Of a DNA stretch of 25,711 nt, positions 24,776-25,711 are shown piece after piece. The stretch's first letter is position 1. The number at the start of each line of letters is the position of its first letter. A program made the position numbers and the translations under genes. A model generated the notes under the pieces. It saw only the letters and a program-made list of their open reading frames with translations. It was not told where the DNA came from and made no database searches. Source of the stretch: Cytophagales bacterium (GTDB lineage: Bacteria; Bacteroidota; Bacteroidia; Cytophagales; Cyclobacteriaceae); assembly GCA_003500135.1 (NCBI GenBank), contig DNTA01000113.1, positions 1 to 25,711 on the forward strand, in the 5' to 3' direction.

Positions 24776-25003
24776 ATGAAGTGGTTCTACATGTTACTTT
24801 TATACTTTCAGAAGAGGGGCTATTACGTATGCCAGCGTATTGCTGATCGTCTGGGTATCAGAGCTAAAATTGTGAGAATTACATTTATGTATCTGACATT
24901 TGTAACGGTTGGTTTTGGTTTTGCATTGTACCTTTTCCTGGCGTTCTGGATAAGGATAAAGGATATTGTTTACACAAAGCGCACCTCAGTATTTGATTTG
25001 TAA
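24776..25003 (+). CDS. Small PspC-domain membrane protein
   Basis: A 75-residue protein of the stand-alone PspC type common in flavobacteria. A short hydrophobic N-terminus leads to GYYVCQRIADRLGIRAKIVRITFMYL, corresponding to the PspC pattern of G-V-G-A-ygl-v-rl-f. The helix LTFVTVGFGFALYLFLAFWI follows and then a short charged tail. PspC proteins sense or relay cell-envelope stress elsewhere, but the role of this short form is not known. The potassium-channel gene begins 2 bases after its stop, so the two are in one operon and may both concern membrane state. Confidence 0.83.
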   Translation: MKWFYMLLLYFQKRGYYVCQRIADRLGIRAKIVRITFMYLTFVTVGFGFALYLFLAFWIRIKDIVYTKRTSVFDL

Positions 25004-25005
25004 CC

Positions 25006-25711
25006 ATGCAAAACCCTCTTTTACAATTATTCAGATCAAAGTTCTACACAGCAATTGCTATGCTTTGTGTTTTGCTATGTATTGGGGTTTTGGGTTACCG
25101 ATATATTTCTGACTACAGCTGGGTAAATGCCATCTACATGACTGTAATCACTGTAACCACAGTAGGATTTGCAGAGGTAAATCCTTTGGATACCGAATCC
25201 AAAATATTTACCATATTTTTGATTTTGGCCAGTATTGTCATAGTGGGTTATGCCATTTCTATTATCACAGAATATATTTTGAGTAAGAATAATTATGAGG
25301 ATATCAAACAACGCAATATGCAGAAGAAGATCGAAGCAATGACCAACCACATCATTATTTGTGGTTTTGGTAGAAATGGAAAACAGGCTGCAAATAAGTT
25401 ATTGGCCTACAAGAAGACCTTTGTTGTTATTGAGAGAAACAAGGAAGTAATTGATCGGTTTAAAGATGATGGTATTCCTTTTGTATATGGAAATGCGAAT
25501 GAGGATGAAATTCTGATACAAGCAGGAATTAAAAAAGCACGAACATTGATCTGTGCCTTACCAAATGATGCGGATAATTTGTTTGTGGTATTGTCGGCCA
25601 GGCAAATAAATAAAGAGATGACCATAATAAGTCGAGCCTCTCATGAGACTTCGTACAATAAACTGAAACTGGCTGGCGCCAACAATGTGATCTTACCGGA
25701 TAATATTGGTG
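25006..25711 (+). CDS. Potassium channel with RCK/TrkA-N domain (3' end outside window)
   Basis: The frame is open from the ATG at 25006 to the end of the window, giving 235 residues. The N-terminal half is a two-helix ion-channel module: helix TAIAMLCVLLCIGVLG (15-30), pore helix NAIYMTVITVT, selectivity filter TVGFAE (52-57) and a second helix TIFLILASIVIVGYAISII (69-87). The filter differs from the common TVGYGD. A charged linker leads to a TrkA-N/RCK domain with the nucleotide-binding GFGRNG (120-125), IERNKEVIDRF, a GNANED segment and RTLICALPNDADN. Such proteins (MthK/Kch type) let potassium through the cytoplasmic membrane under ligand control. The C-terminal part, which may include a TrkA-C domain, is out of view. 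Confidence 0.88.
   Translation, partial: MQNPLLQLFRSKFYTAIAMLCVLLCIGVLGYRYISDYSWVNAIYMTVITVTTVGFAEVNPLDTESKIFTIFLILASIVIVGYAISIITEYILSKNNYEDIKQRNMQKKIEAMTNHIIICGFGRNGKQAANKLLAYKKTFVVIERNKEVIDRFKDDGIPFVYGNANEDEILIQAGIKKARTLICALPNDADNLFVVLSARQINKEMTIISRASHETSYNKLKLAGANNVILPDNIG

Noticed and set aside
1..25711. CRISPR array, insertion sequence, prophage or tRNA-linked island
   Set aside because: No spaced direct repeats, transposase, integrase, phage genes or tRNA were seen on either strand.

Overview
The window looks like a chromosomal segment of a marine-type Flavobacteriaceae bacterium (Bacteroidota). This rests on the gene families (DUF2851, small PspC protein, a long secreted TPR protein beside a TonB-receptor-like barrel, DUF1343/NamZ, an FtsE-like ATPase without an adjacent FtsX). 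Other signs are several matches to the Bacteroidota -7 promoter element TAnnTTTG, weak Shine-Dalgarno sequences and frequent TTG starts. No rRNA, tRNA, insertion sequence, phage gene or CRISPR array was seen. The longest stretch without a gene is 233 bases (10949-11181).

Region 1 (1-10180) is a cell-surface polysaccharide (O-antigen/capsule type) locus. Reading rightwards it has the end of a DPM1/GtrB-like membrane glycosyltransferase, a GNAT/FemAB-like acyltransferase, a DegT/FdtB-like sugar aminotransferase and two tandem Wzx-type flippases. Then follow a GT4-like transferase on the minus strand, a GT4 transferase and an FdtA-like 3,4-ketoisomerase on the plus strand, and a GT2 transferase and a KpsS/KpsC-like protein on the minus strand. 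Ketoisomerase, aminotransferase and acyltransferase together suggest a dTDP-3-amino-3,6-dideoxyhexose (Fuc3NAc or Qui3NAc type) made here, put on a lipid carrier by the transferases and flipped by Wzx. No polymerase, chain-length regulator or RmlA/RmlB gene is in view, so the locus probably continues to the left.

Region 2 (10265-16645) holds an ftsE-like ATPase gene facing away from a two-gene unit: a 1005-residue secreted TPR protein and a 573-residue outer-membrane barrel without a recognisable plug. A SAM methyltransferase gene converges on the barrel gene and overlaps it by 62 bases.

Region 3 (16707-19799) is a tightly packed plus-strand operon: a cysteine-cluster (YkgJ) protein, a cysteine-free secreted thioredoxin-like protein, a fatty acid hydroxylase/sterol desaturase and a glycerophosphodiester phosphodiesterase lipoprotein. 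The last two suggest membrane-lipid turnover.

Region 4 (19796-25711) has namZ (peptidoglycan amino-sugar exo-hydrolase) on the minus strand. On the plus strand are an FtsX/LolE-type permease, a cysM-like cysteine synthase, a DUF2851 protein, a PspC protein and the first 235 codons of a two-helix potassium channel with an RCK domain.

Two layout features recur. All four convergent gene pairs overlap at their 3' ends (14, 24, 62 and 4 bases), with no terminator hairpin visible between them. At least four genes appear to start at TTG and one apparently at ATA.
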